Source of the DNA: Stenogyne calaminthoides
Lineage: Eukaryota; Streptophyta; Magnoliopsida; Lamiales; Lamiaceae
DNA: 64,000 nt
Reading direction: 5' to 3'
Assembly: GCA_037126765.1 (NCBI GenBank)
Contig: JBBCBC010000017.1
Span: forward strand, 20,823,916-20,887,915
Shown here piece after piece: positions 47,992 through 58,328 of the stretch. Position 1 is the first letter of the stretch; each line of letters opens with the position of its first letter. Under the pieces are notes generated by a model. It saw only the letters and a program-made list of their open reading frames with translations, was not told the origin of the DNA and searched no databases. Position numbers and translations under genes: made by a program.

Positions 47992-50881
47992 ATGGCATCC
48001 GGCTCTAAATCTGCTCCTGCGCCCCCTCCGTTCATGGTTTCATCATCATCCGATGACAACAACACGGCGATCGCTGAATTGTACCGCCTCAGCCAAAGTG
48101 AGACTGCCACCCTTAACCCCGCAACGCCTCCGACCGCTGGTGCCTCCAGCGCCAGGCGGGACGACAATGGAGACGATGATGACCAGTTCTTGATGGAATT
48201 GGAAGAAATAACGCACATTCCTGCCCTGGAGCCGAGTTCCCTTCGTATAGCCGAACCGAAGAGGGAGGAGGGGTCCGGGTCTTCTAACCCACCCCAAAAA
48301 TATGGGGATTACGAGCGGGCTTTTGACTATCGCTCTTATGAGGCCCAGACCCCATAAAAGAGACCGACCCGCGACTACCGGAGGTCGGTCAAGTCGGACT
48401 TCGTGGCATCGCATGACAAAAACAAGTCAGTTCTCACCAATAGCTACGTGCGATCCCTCTGCCGCCTCTACAAGGTCCCCCGGGACGTGTATTTTTATGG
48501 GGCGACCTCTGACGAAAGTGCCGACCAGCCGCCACTCGGGATGATCATGGTCAACTAGCAAATAATGGAGGTCGGGATCCGGTTTCTGCTTCACCCGGCC
48601 ATCTCCCACCTTCTGGCGGCTTGGAACCAGAGCTTAACCCAGATCACTCCTAATGGGTGGAGTTACATTCTTTCTACTATGACCGTACTTGGGTAGGCCG
48701 GGCTGTGCCGACTACCAACCCCGGGCGAGCTGGCCTTTGTGATGACGCCCATCCACCAAGCCGACGACTATAATGTCGTGCGGCTTCGTAAAGGTCGGGT
48801 GCTCATGAGTGTTTCCTAAATAAGATTGAGGGGTGGCATAATAAATGGTGGTTCGTCGGGGGGGCGTGGGAGTCTGTGGACCCATCGAGCACACTGCCCA
48901 TCATTGTCCCAACCGACTATGCCAATCGGGTCGACCATGGTAAGTTTCGCCTTCTTTCCGACTTAGATGCTTGTACTGATCTGATTCTCCTCTTCTTTTA
49001 CAGTTTTCACACCCACTGCTGCCGACCTTTACTGGGACTTCAAGGAGGCATTTGACATTGTTTGCGACACTCCACCGAGCTGGCGGGACTTGAACGCTTT
49101 GAACTCTGAGCTTGACCGACTCAACGCCGGCCTGTATACTTACCCATGTCATTTGAACATCCCCTGTAAGTATCCTTACTCCTTGCTTATTATATTTTTG
49201 GTGTCGACCTATTTGACCGACTACCCTTCCAATGCTTCTGCAGTCCCCAACATCCCTGTTTACCATCGTAAGCCTCCTGCGGACGTCATGGCCTCCCGCA
49301 AGAAGTCTGTTATGGGAAAAATGAGGCGACTAGTGGCCTCCGAGGCAGCCCCTCCGAGGCCGCCCCTGCCGAGGTCGCTCCTCCAAGCTCGGTCCCTACC
49401 GGCCCTTTCGCCGTCGACAAAGGTCAGAGGAAGGCTACGGGGTCGACTCTGCCGACTTCCGGTCCGCTTGGAAGAAAGTGAGGGAGGAGATTATGACCTA
49501 CACATTGGAAATCAACAGGGGGCTGAGGAAGTCAGATCGAGTCCGCCCCACATCGCAACCGGCTACTTCGTCCCCGACCTTGCCGCCCACCAGCTCGCGA
49601 CCTGCTTCGCCGGCTCCTTGGAGAGCTCGTCATGAAGATGATGACCCCTTCCTAGGCTGGGATGAGGAACGAGTGAACGAGTAAGTTTTCATCACGATCT
49701 GCATATTCTCTTTGCGTGTTATTTCCTGCGCTCTGACGATTCACCCTTTTTTTTACAGCCCCGACCTGGGGCCCAACGAATTCTGCCCGAAGGTGGTTAG
49801 CTTCCTGAGGTGCTCACCACTTCAATCGGGCGAGCTCCCTGACAAGTGGCCGGGCTACGTCTCCCACAGTGTGCATAACCTTCCCCGGGGGTGGATGCGC
49901 ACAGATCACACCAACGCTCGTCGCCAGAAGGTGACGGGCAACATGTACTCGGCCATGGTCTACACCCAAAAGGCGGTCTTTTTCATGGAGAAGTCCAACG
50001 CCCAAATAGAGACCGAGCTCCGACATCTTCGGGAGTCGCAAGCTCAGTTAGCTGATCAGGCCAAGACGATCTTGGCGATGGTGGAGATCCAGAAGGGGAT
50101 GGAGAAGACTAATTCAGAGCACCTTCTGTGGATCTCGACCCTCGAGGGTCGCCTGGCTGAGATGGAGGGTGGACTGGCTATGGAGAGGATGAAGTTGGCC
50201 CGTGCGGAAGGGCGGCAGGCCGAGGTGGAGGCCGCGCTGGCGGCCGAGAAATTAAAGACGATCCAAGCGGAGAGACAGGCGGCCGAGGTGGAGGCCGGTC
50301 TGAGAGCGGAGCTGGCCGGAGTGAAGGGGGAGCAGGACATCATGGAGGCCTAGTTCAAGGCCGCCGAGGAGGTAAACGCCAATTTTGAGTATGTGATGGA
50401 CTTTGTGGGTGCCATCCGGATCTGTCATCGGGCGAACCCCTCGGGCGACCTTACTGGGCTTGTCGCCGATCTCAAGGACTACGTCCTTGACAACCCCCTG
50501 GCCCCCGATGTTCTGCTGGAGATCCAAGACTTGGAAGAAATGGGCATTGATCTCTCATTCTTTCCAGACCCAAGTCGGATCGTACGTCCTCTCCCCAACT
50601 TTTCGGAGGTCGATCCCCCTGTTGTCATATCTTCTGAGCCCATTGTGGAGGAGGTGCCGGGCTTGGAGGTCGTTCCCCCCGCGGTTGTCATTCCCTCCGA
50701 GCCCATCGTGGAGGAGGTGCCGAGCTCGGAGGTGGTTCCCCCAGCAGTCGATATGCCCTCCGAGCCCATTGTGGAGAAGGTATCGAGCTTGGGGGTCGAT
50801 CCACTGATGATTACATAGCAGGAGCCTCCTTTCGGGACGGTCAGCACCCCGCCCTCAACTGCCCCTGCCGATAAGGATTGA
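47992..50881 (+). pseudogene. Antisense gene 1 of Tat element: 'putative gypsy-type transposon' protein, 4 exons
   Basis: It runs opposite to gag-pol. Exons: 47992-48939, 49004-49165, 49244-49680, 49759-50881; the introns are GTAAGT...CAG, and the codon phase is kept across the first three junctions where checked. The N-terminus is Ser/Asp-rich. The central domain (YVRSLCRLYKVPRDVYFYGA, then GWSYILSTMTVLG and PTPGELAFVMTP) fits the plant 'putative gypsy type transposon' family. Exon 4 has a coiled coil (50000-50340, heptads rich in E/A/K/R) and a 20-21-residue repeat around SEPIVEEV. Breaks: TAA 48355, TAG 48556, TAG 48694, +1 shift near 48820, frame changes in exon 3, TAG 50351, TAG 50816. 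Most stops look like CAA/CAG to TAA/TAG. The function of such antisense ORFs is unknown. Confidence 0.78.
50609..50794 (+). repeat. Three in-frame ~63-bp repeats in antisense gene 1
   Basis: Units of 60, 63 and 63 nt encode variants of VVPPAVVIPSEPIVEEVPSS. The same acidic/proline repeat is not present elsewhere in the window. Confidence 0.88.
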
Positions 50882-50929
50882 AGTTGCAGCCCTTCCAGTC
50901 ACTTTTTATTTTTCTTTTACCATTGTACC

Positions 50930-51000
50930 GGCCTTCGGGCCTTGATTTGTAATGCACAACCTCCCGATCTTCGGGTCCTTATCAATGAAAGAAGTTATTT
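50930..51000 (+). other. 3' tail / possible poly(A) region of antisense gene 1
   Basis: 'CGGCCTTCGGGCCTTGATTT', 'GTAATGCACAACC' and 'CGATCTTCGGGTCCTTATCA' with ATGAAAG form a short hairpin-rich, T-rich tail. A related tail follows antisense gene 2 at 52050-52125. No canonical AATAAA is within it. Inference. Confidence 0.45.
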
Positions 51001-51058
51001 TATTTTTCGTCTCATCTGGTATTTGTCTTATTAAATAAAACTCCCATATTTCATACCC

Positions 51059-51454
51059 CTAAGTTGAGGTCGCAAACTCGCATTGGGGCATTGACTTGAA
51101 CTGTATTCTTTCACCGATTTCCGGAAAGTCGGACTTGGGAAGTGTGCCTTCACCGAATCCCCATCCTCGGGGAGGAGATTCGTCGCCTCGGTTTCCTGAA
51201 CCGGCGTGATGTGTGACAGACCCGCAATGATGGCCTGGGTATTTGGTGATGCGCACGCCGTAAATTGAACCAGTCAGCAGTCGTGTACTGCCTACGCGCT
51301 GCTTATGTGGCGCCGATTTCTTTGGGGGGCCCTCGAGAGTCGGAATTTTGCAATCTCACCCTCGCCTTTCCTCTATAAATAGGACAGGATTTTCAGAATT
51401 ACGATACACATTTTCCCCCTCTGCTCTCCCTATATATCGTCCTCAAGCTAATGT
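51059..51454 (+). promoter_or_regulatory. Promoter module 2, duplicate of module 1
   Basis: TATAAATA at 51374-51381, 81 nt before the ATG at 51455. The upstream 300 bp match 47534-47840 in order: GAGGTCGCAAAC, GGGGCATTGACTTGAAC, CGTCGCCTCGG, GCCTACGCGCTGC, GGGGGGCCCTCGAGAGT. Confidence 0.65.
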
Positions 51455-51877
51455 ATGGGTAACTCTGGCGAGTCCCCCACTTTGAGGAACCCTCCGACGA
51501 TGGGCTTCTCCCGCTCTACACACATGTCCTCCGGTATTCAGTCCATCCCCGCGTTTCCCCCATTTCTGATCTTGCCTTCATCGGAGGATGACCATACGGA
51601 CATTGCCAAGCTTTGCTGCCATCCAGGTGGCGGATCTGCCGCCGCCATGACGGAGGTGACCCTGGCCCTCTGTGCTTTGGGCGCCGATCGGGATGACGGG
51701 ATTAGTGGTGATGGGCATTTCCTGACATGTAATATGGATTTAGTATTGTATATGCGAATCCGATCAGGTCAAAATGCCCTTCACAATCCCTTGAATTTTT
51801 TGCACCACATGTATGACACTCGTGTTCATTTAAAGTGGGAAGTCCCATTGCAGCATCTGACACTTCACGAATGTTAA
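51455..51877 (+). pseudogene. Antisense gene 2 of Tat element, internally deleted copy of gene 1
   Basis: The open frame has 140 codons. Its first ~90 residues follow gene 1 loosely (PFLILPSSEDDHTDIAKL against PFMVSSSSDDNNTAIAEL; RDDGISGDGHFL against RDDNGDDDDQFL). After GHFLTCNMDL it runs into unrelated sequence and a stop, then reaches a tail like that of gene 1. The central domain, coiled coil and introns are missing. It could make a short protein, or a non-coding RNA. Confidence 0.6.
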
Positions 51878-52308
51878 AACATCATTTTCTGATAGTTTTG
51901 CAGCATCCTCCTCAGCGACCTCCTTCATATCAGAGAGCTGTGTCCCTAGTAACAATGTATTACAGACTAAATCACTAGCTCGAGTAGCTCTGTAGTGTAG
52001 GCTAGATTGCTAGCTCGCCTCCAAAAAATGTATTGTATTAGGAATGCTTCTTTTTACCGACCTCCGGGTCTATTGTAATGGGGTTCTCCCCGACCTTCGG
52101 GTCTTTATTAATGAAATTCTCCTTTTTAACTCCTTTGTTGTGTTGACCCGATTTCCTTATGCGATTTTTGCTTAGTCCTTGTCGTCTTAATGTTTATGTG
52201 ACTTATTTACTGGACATTTGCTTAATCGTCTTACAAAGTTGGGGGATAACCGCATCGCTAGGGTAGCTATCTCACCTCCAGTATTTCTAAAGTTACACCT
52301 CGGGTTCG

Positions 52309-52436
52309 CATGTTATCAATCATGTCTTTCATGCGGCCTGCATGTTATCGATCATGTCTTTCATGCGACCTGCATGTTATCGATCATGTCTTTCATGTGG
52401 CATGCATTTCACCGATCATATATTTTTCATGCGACC
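52309..52436. repeat. Four 32-bp tandem repeats
   Basis: CATGTTATCGATCATGTCTT, followed by TCATGCGACCTG, repeats from 52309, 52341, 52373 and 52405, the last one degenerate. It lies between the tail of antisense gene 2 and the end of integrase (52126-52540 has no other feature). Confidence 0.9.
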
Positions 52437-52540
52437 CATTTGGTTTCTACACATAGGAATTTTTCTTTCAAGTAGAATAGAGAATTATCGTTAACCAAAG
52501 TATTTGTTTACATCGATGTGATCAGTACAAGGGTGTAAAC

Positions 52541-53668
52541 CTATTGATAATACTTCTTCAGATGAGCTGCATTCCACGGGTATTGGGCCTTGGTTCCATC
52601 TGTCTTCTCGAGCTCATACGCCCCATTTAGTAGGACCTTCGATATCTGGAACGAGCCCTCCCAGTTTGGGCCGAGGGCACCTTTGGGGTCTCCAAGTATC
52701 TTTTTTAGTACTAGGTCTCCGACCTTGAAACGTCGAAATCGCACCTTAGAGTTGTAATACCTCTCCGACCTCTGCTTATATCTAGCATTTCTCATGTTAG
52801 CCTCCAACCGCTTTTCTTCGAGTAGGTCCAGGTTTCTTTCCAAGGCCTCATCGTTATGATCAAAAGCGACCTGGCTGGTTCGGAGGGTCGGGAGGTCGAT
52901 TTCCACGGGAACAACTACCTTAGTTCCAAAGGCTAGCGAGTAAGGGGTTTTGCCCGTTGAATTTCTGCAGGTCATTCTATACGACCACAGCACGTCCGGG
53001 AGCTAGCTAGCCCATTTCCCTTTTCCCCCCTAGATCTTGGCCTTGAGCGTGTGCTTTATGATTTTGTTCATGGCATCGACCTGACCGTTTGATTGGGGGT
53101 GGTATGGGGTAGAAAACAACTTAGTGATCTTCCACTTTCTGAAGAAGGCATCAATCTTCATACCATCGAATTGCTTTCCATTGTCTGATATGATTGCCTG
53201 GGGTAGCCCGAACCTGCAGATAATGTTCCGCCAAATGAACCTGATGACATAATCTTGGTCTATGGTTGCCAAAGCCTCAGCCTTGGCCCATTTTGTGAAG
53301 TAATCCACCGCTACTAGGGCATACTTGACCGATCCTGGGGCCGTTGGGAGTGGCCCAATGATGTCTATCCCCCACTTCGCAAAAGGCCAAGGACTGAGGA
53401 TGCTTGTGAGTTCTTCTGGTGCGACCTTAATGGAGGGAGCATAGATCTGGCATTTGTGGCATTTGCGGGTGAAGACGATAGCATCGACCCTTAGGGTTGG
53501 CCAAAAATATCCCTGCCTTGTGGTCTTGTGGGCCAGCGACTCCCCCCCAGTTTGGTTTCCGCATGCCCCTTCGTGTATTTCTCGTAAAATGGCTTGACCT
53601 TGTTCAGGTGTGATACATCGAAGTAAGGGCATGCCGAAGCCTCGCTTGTATAACTCCACGCTGATCAT
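52541..53668 (-). pseudogene. Tat element integrase
   Basis: The frame 53668-53030 (212 codons) has the zinc region and the catalytic core; 52993-52541 is the C-terminal part (FGTKVVVPVEIDLPTLR, LVLKKILGDPKGALGPNWEG). Core Asp102 (KWGIDIIGP) and Asp162 (IISDNGKQF) are present. The third acidic residue is Asp198 (SNGQVDAMNK) where the family has Glu, at the correct 35-residue spacing. The second His of the HHCC finger appears to be Gln39 (CGNQTGG). Stops lie between the frames (53029 to 52994). Integrase inserts the element DNA; this copy has changed catalytic and zinc residues. Confidence 0.9.
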
Positions 53669-53761
53669 TGTGTATCGTGCGACCCGTAATTACAACTACC
53701 GGGGTTGGACGCGATCTGGTGGTAAGAGGCCGCTTAACAAATACTCCATGATGGGTGTCAT

Positions 53762-54343
53762 CTAGGTCGACACCGAGGTTTCCAATGTTATTACGGTTAC
53801 TTGCGCGGTGGATGGGTAGGGAAGTGTCGTGATGGTAACATCCTTCATATCTGGTGATCCTTTGGAGGTCTCCAGCCAGGCTAAAGCATCGGCTCGCGAG
53901 TTCTGCTCTCTTGGTATTAACTTAACATGGATTTGTGCGAACTTCAGGCATAATGTTTTTACGATTTCCTGATAGGCCGCCATCCTATCATCCCGAGCCT
54001 TGTACTCCCCCGAAACCTGGCAGGCCACGAGCTGGGAATCAGTATGGACTTGCAATCTCTTGACACCCATGGCTATTGCCATTTCTAAGTCGCTAATGAG
54101 CGCCTCATATTCGATCTCATTATTCGTTGTGGGAAAATCAAAAGTAATGGCGTTCTGGAATGAGATACCCTCGGGGCTCATTAAAACCAGTCCGGCTCCC
54201 GACTTGTGAGAGGTCATCGATCCATCTACGAACAACTCCCACGGCAAGCTGCCCGAACTCCCTACCTCAGAAGGGAAGGTGAGCTCGACTATGAAATCGG
54301 CCAGCGCCTGGGCCTTGACCGCAGGTCGTGGCGCGTATGTCAC
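53762..54343 (-). pseudogene. Tat element second (archaeal-type) RNase H
   Basis: LFVDGSMTSHKSGAG (Asp40), NNEIEYEAL (Glu78), VHTDSQLVACQV (Asp102) and PREQNSRADALA (last Asp) form the DEDD set. A full-length second RNase H directly before integrase marks the Tat lineage. It was probably captured from a host RNase H; the frame itself is open. Confidence 0.88.
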
Positions 54344-54346
54344 TCA

Positions 54347-54832
54347 TTATTGCCCGACCTCAATGGCCCATTTGAGGCATCGACCTGATGTGTCTGGTCG
54401 GTGGAGCACATTCCTCAATGGCAGGGAAGTGAGGACCTCGACCTGGTGATCGAAAAAGTACGGTCTCAACTTCCTCACACTCATGACTAATGCGTAGGCC
54501 AATTTCTCTAATGATGGGTAGCGTTGTTCTGTGTCATTTAATGTCTGGCTGACAAAATAAATGGGCAAGTGGATTTGGCCCTCCGCTCGGACCAGTACTG
54601 CGCTTAAAGCTGTCTCCGAGGCCGCGAGATACAAGAACAACTTCTCTCACGGGACAGGTTTGGACAAGATGCTCACGTCTGCCAGGTAGGTTTTGATTTT
54701 TTCAAAAGCATCCTAGCTCTCGGGTGTCCATTCGAACTTTGCTTTCTTACGGATTGTGTCGAACATCGGCTTGCATTTGTCCCCCATCCGGGAGATGAAC
54801 CTGCTTGGCGCGGCCAGACATCCCGTGAGTTT
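54347..54832 (-). pseudogene. Tat element first RNase H and RT connection
   Basis: LFLYLAASETALSAVLVRAE, FVSQTLNDTEQRYPSLEKLA and FDHQVEVLTSLPLRNVLHRP (54645-54380) form the retroviral-type RNase H. Two tandem stops near 54344 and stops in the connection (54833, about 54715, about 54655) interrupt it. Confidence 0.82.
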
Positions 54833-55867
54833 CTAAACCTCTTTCACATTTCGGGGTGCCCCCATGTCTAGTATGGCCTTGACCTTCCCTGGATTCGCTT
54901 CGATCCCCCGTTTACTGACTAGATGTCCCAAGAACTTCCCCGACTCCACTTCGAAGTTACACTTCTTGGGGTTGAGTCTCATATTGAACTTTCTGAGGAT
55001 GTCGAAGGTCCGTGCGAGGTGAAACAGGTGATCCTCCCTTTTTAAGCTTTTGACGACTATGTCGTCGACATAAACTTCCACCGATTTCCCGATCTGATCG
55101 GCAAACATATGATTGACCAGCCTTTGGTATGTTTGCTCTGCGTTCTTTAAGCCGAACGACATTCTCTTCCAGCAATATAGATTTTTCTCGGTCAGAAAGG
55201 AAGTGTGTTGCCGATCTGGTTCGTGCATGGCTATATGGTGATAGCCCGCGAAAGCATCCATGAATGACATCATCTCATGTCCGGCCGTGTTATCTATCAG
55301 GTGATCTATGTGCGGCATGGGAAAGAAATCATTTGGGCAGGCCTCGTTGAGGTAGGTAAAGTCGATACATAACCGCTAGGTTCCACTGGACTTTTTCACC
55401 AGTACTGTGTTGGCCACCCACTGTGGCTGGTCGGCCTGCATGATCAGGTCGGTATCCAACAGCTTCTTCACCTCTTCAGCTAAAGCGGCATATTTTTTGG
55501 GGCCAAATTTCTGCTTTTTCTGGGCAACCGACCTCCAAGATGGGTCAATATGAAGTCGGTGACATGCGACTTCGGGATCGATCCCTACCATGTACTTATG
55601 TGACCAGGCAAAGACGTCCAAGTTCTTTTTGAGAAAGTCGATGACTTCCCCCTTCAGGTCGCTCGGTATCTTGGAACCGATAATGACTTCTAGGTCCGGG
55701 CGAGTTGGATCTATCTTGACTTTCTCTAGTTCCTCCCCCAGGGTGGCTCTTGGGCAATCTTGTCGTGGGTCGTCGATTTTGGCCTTGATTAGGAATTCAT
55801 CAAGCTCGTGCCCTATTCTGGGATCTAGGTCGCTGTAGGTTCTTTTTTTGCTTGCTCTCTTTCTCAT
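54833..55867 (-). pseudogene. Tat element reverse transcriptase
   Basis: The frame 55867-55376 gives the N-terminal part (HRLHIDPSWRSVAQKKQKFG, EEVKKLLDTDLI, WVANTVLVKKSSGT). After one TAG (55378-55376, where the family has Trp) it continues as CIDFTYLNEACPNDFFPMPH, SFMDAFAGYHHI, and the YVDD active site at residues 83-86 of the second part (EVYVDDIVVKS). RT copies the genomic RNA into DNA. Only one stop breaks an otherwise well-kept domain. Confidence 0.92.
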
Positions 55868-56762
55868 TTAATTCCCCGTCTTGTTCACTGCTATCTATTA
55901 CAAATGTTTGTTTGATAGGTGTTGGTGAGGAATTGAAAAAAGACGAAGAGTAAATCAAACAACCTCTTGCATCGACTTGGTCGCCCTTAACGGTACCGAC
56001 CAACCCACTCTTGGTGGGGAATTTTACACAGAAATAGAAAGTTGAGGACGCAGCCTCAAATTCATGCTCAAAAGGCCTTCCCAGGAAACCATTATAGGAG
56101 CTGGAAAGGTCGACAACTAGAAAATCTAATAGCCTAGTTGCCCTAACTTCACTATTCAATGTGGAGACCAGCTCGACCGCCAGCCAGATCATTCCCGTCG
56201 GCCTCACAGTCGCATCACCAAACCCCTTCATGACATGGTCGCACGGGGTGATGTAGGCATCATAATCCCCGGGCTGATCCAGGGTTTTCTTGAAAAGGAT
56301 GTTGCAGAAGGCACCCCTATCCACCAGAAGTCGGAACACTGTAGTTCCCATGATATTTGCTCGGATCACCAGGGGGTCGACATTAGGATAGACTACCCCA
56401 GCTTTGTCCTTTTCTCCGAACTCGATTCTGCTGGACTCTTCCCCCAAGGTGAGGATAGGTAGCACCATCTTCTTGGCGTTCTCCATCTCCCTTACTTCGA
56501 CTTTCGTCTTTCGTTTGGAGGAGGAGTTCGATGCCAGTCCCCTAACTGCCCCTAGGGGAGAGAGGATGTGAATGACGCGATCTCCCGCGTTTTCTGGCAT
56601 GGGCGGGATAGGTCGCTCCCCCTGCCCCGCTCCTTGGTTGTCATTCCTGTGGACGTGCTCTCCTCGCTGGCGACCTCTCGGAGCCTGGTCGCCATTCTTT
56701 TGAGGTCGCTTGATGAATTCGTCAAGCAGGCCGTCTTCATACAATCTACAGAGTTGGGGCAA
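55868..56762 (-). pseudogene. Tat element protease region
   Basis: An open frame whose first third is Arg/Gly/Gln-rich linker. At residues 145-157 it has LLVDRGAFCNILF, the place of the retropepsin D-[ST]-G motif, with Arg at the second position. Downstream YNGFLGRPFEHEF matches the family's conserved YN.ILGRP block. It overlaps the start of the RT frame. The Arg change probably lowers activity, which is an inference. Confidence 0.78.
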
Positions 56763-56795
56763 CAGGTCTTTACACTCACTGGTATAGTGGCCGAC

Positions 56796-58248
56796 CTACT
56801 CGTTAAAGTGGCAATACTTGTTGGGGTTATTCTTGCCCTTACTCTTTACCGGTTGAGCCGGGATGAGTAATTCCCGCTCTCGGATCTGGGCAAAGATGTG
56901 TCCGGGCGTCATGCCCAGTGTGTCCATCAGCTTCACCGGAATGCTCTCCTCAAAAGGCTTGAAATTTACAGGTGGTTTGTACTGTGTGGCGGCCCTCTTG
57001 GAACTCTTCTTGGGCTTCGCGACCTCCATAGCCTCGGAGAGTTTGTATCAGGTCGCTAGCCCGCCTCCGAAAGTCGGCATAGCTAGTTGGGTATTCAGCC
57101 ATCATGCGCCGCTAGAGTTTGGTCCCCTTCTTGAGGCCGGACACAGGCCCCAGCAGTTTTGCTTCATCCCCAACGGAATCTCCTTCCAAGATCAGCTTGT
57201 CGATCCTCTCAATATAGGACCGATCAGATTCTGTATCCCCCTGCTGGGTGTTCATCAGGCACTGCCTGGTCGCAGGTCAGGGCGCCAGGGCAGTAAAGTG
57301 CGTTAGGAACAGGCGAGCGAGCTGCTCAAAAGTGTCCACCGACAAGGGTGGCAGGGAGGTAAACCACTGATGAGCCTGATCGCTCAGGGTCAGAGAAAAA
57401 AGCCGACATTTGGTTGTGTCAGTGGCGCCCATAGAGGCTATATACTAGTTATACTTCGCTACATGGACCCTTGGGTCCGTGTTTCCACTGTAGCGATCCA
57501 AGATCGCTACGTTAATCTTCCTTTGAGTAGTTGCCAGAGTGACCAGAGTTCCGAGTGGAGAGTCTGGGACAGCGAGGAAAGGGTCTGCCCCCACTGGCCC
57601 GTTTTGATTCTCCATGCGCTCCATCAGTTGTTGGACTGTCCGGGTCAGTGCTGCGACCTGAGCGTCGCGACGGTCTGTTGTTGCCTTCATTGTCGGAGGG
57701 TCGCCACAATGCACGGTCGATCCCCTCGACAGGTCATTGTGGTGGAGGTTCAGTGCGAGGACAAGGTCGTGCTCCACCTGATCAGCTCACCGAGGCTCAG
57801 ATTGCGCCTCATCTTCAACAATCCCTGGGGCTTTCTGGACCCCCAGGTCGCCAAGTCGGTCGAATACGTTGTTCGACCCTGCCGGCCTCCTAAGGAGTTG
57901 GCGATTGCGGATCAGGGCGTGCTTAGCCGGATCATAGGCTAATTGGCCCGCCGAATGTCCCTTCCGAGCCCGTGCTTCCTTATTCTTCATGGGTCCGACC
58001 TCCTGGGTGACCTTCTTGGCCGGAGGCTGCACGTCCTCGTCGTCGAATGCGAGGCATTTTTTGTTGAGGACAGCCATTACGGCCTTCGCGTCCTCCGGAG
58101 TCTACACCAGGTTCCACCAGTCAGAGGTCATCACCGGGTTTAGCTGGCGAGCGCGATGTGAGCCGGTGCGTTGAGAGCTCATAGAGGCCTCGTGCCCATC
58201 GTGGGCGTCCAACTCATGCCCATTAGGATTGCCTTGATTGCTTGCCAT
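56796..58248 (-). pseudogene. Tat element gag
   Basis: It starts at ATG 58248 (MASNQGNPNGHELDAHDGHE), has a TAG at about 58107, and continues with a basic/acidic linker. A second frame has YSGNTDPRVHVAKYN, then MGATDTTKCRLFSLTLSDQA and HQWFTSLPPLSVDTFEQL (57470-57310), the gag capsid signature. The last part (57029-56796) is Lys-rich with FKPFEESIPVKLM and KYCHFNE, then GHYTSEC (CCHC-like). Several stops and frame changes lie in it. Confidence 0.8.
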
Positions 58249-58308
58249 CTTTGTTGATCGGAGACGAGATGGGTTTCCCTTCGAACATAATTATTTCTCA
58301 AGAATTGT

Positions 58309-58326
58309 TTCCCACAGACGGCGCCA
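58309..58326 (-). other. Tat element primer binding site
   Basis: The minus strand reads TGGCGCCGTCTGTGGGAA two bases after the 5' LTR end. The TGGCGCC start is typical of plant Ty3/gypsy elements. Confidence 0.9.
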
Positions 58327-58328
58327 AT

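Noticed and set aside
49712..49760. ATG-initiated reading starting inside the third intron of antisense gene 1
   Set aside because: The open frame extends upstream only because the intron is short; the acceptor TTTTACAG at 49758 gives a better exon start that matches the upstream phase.
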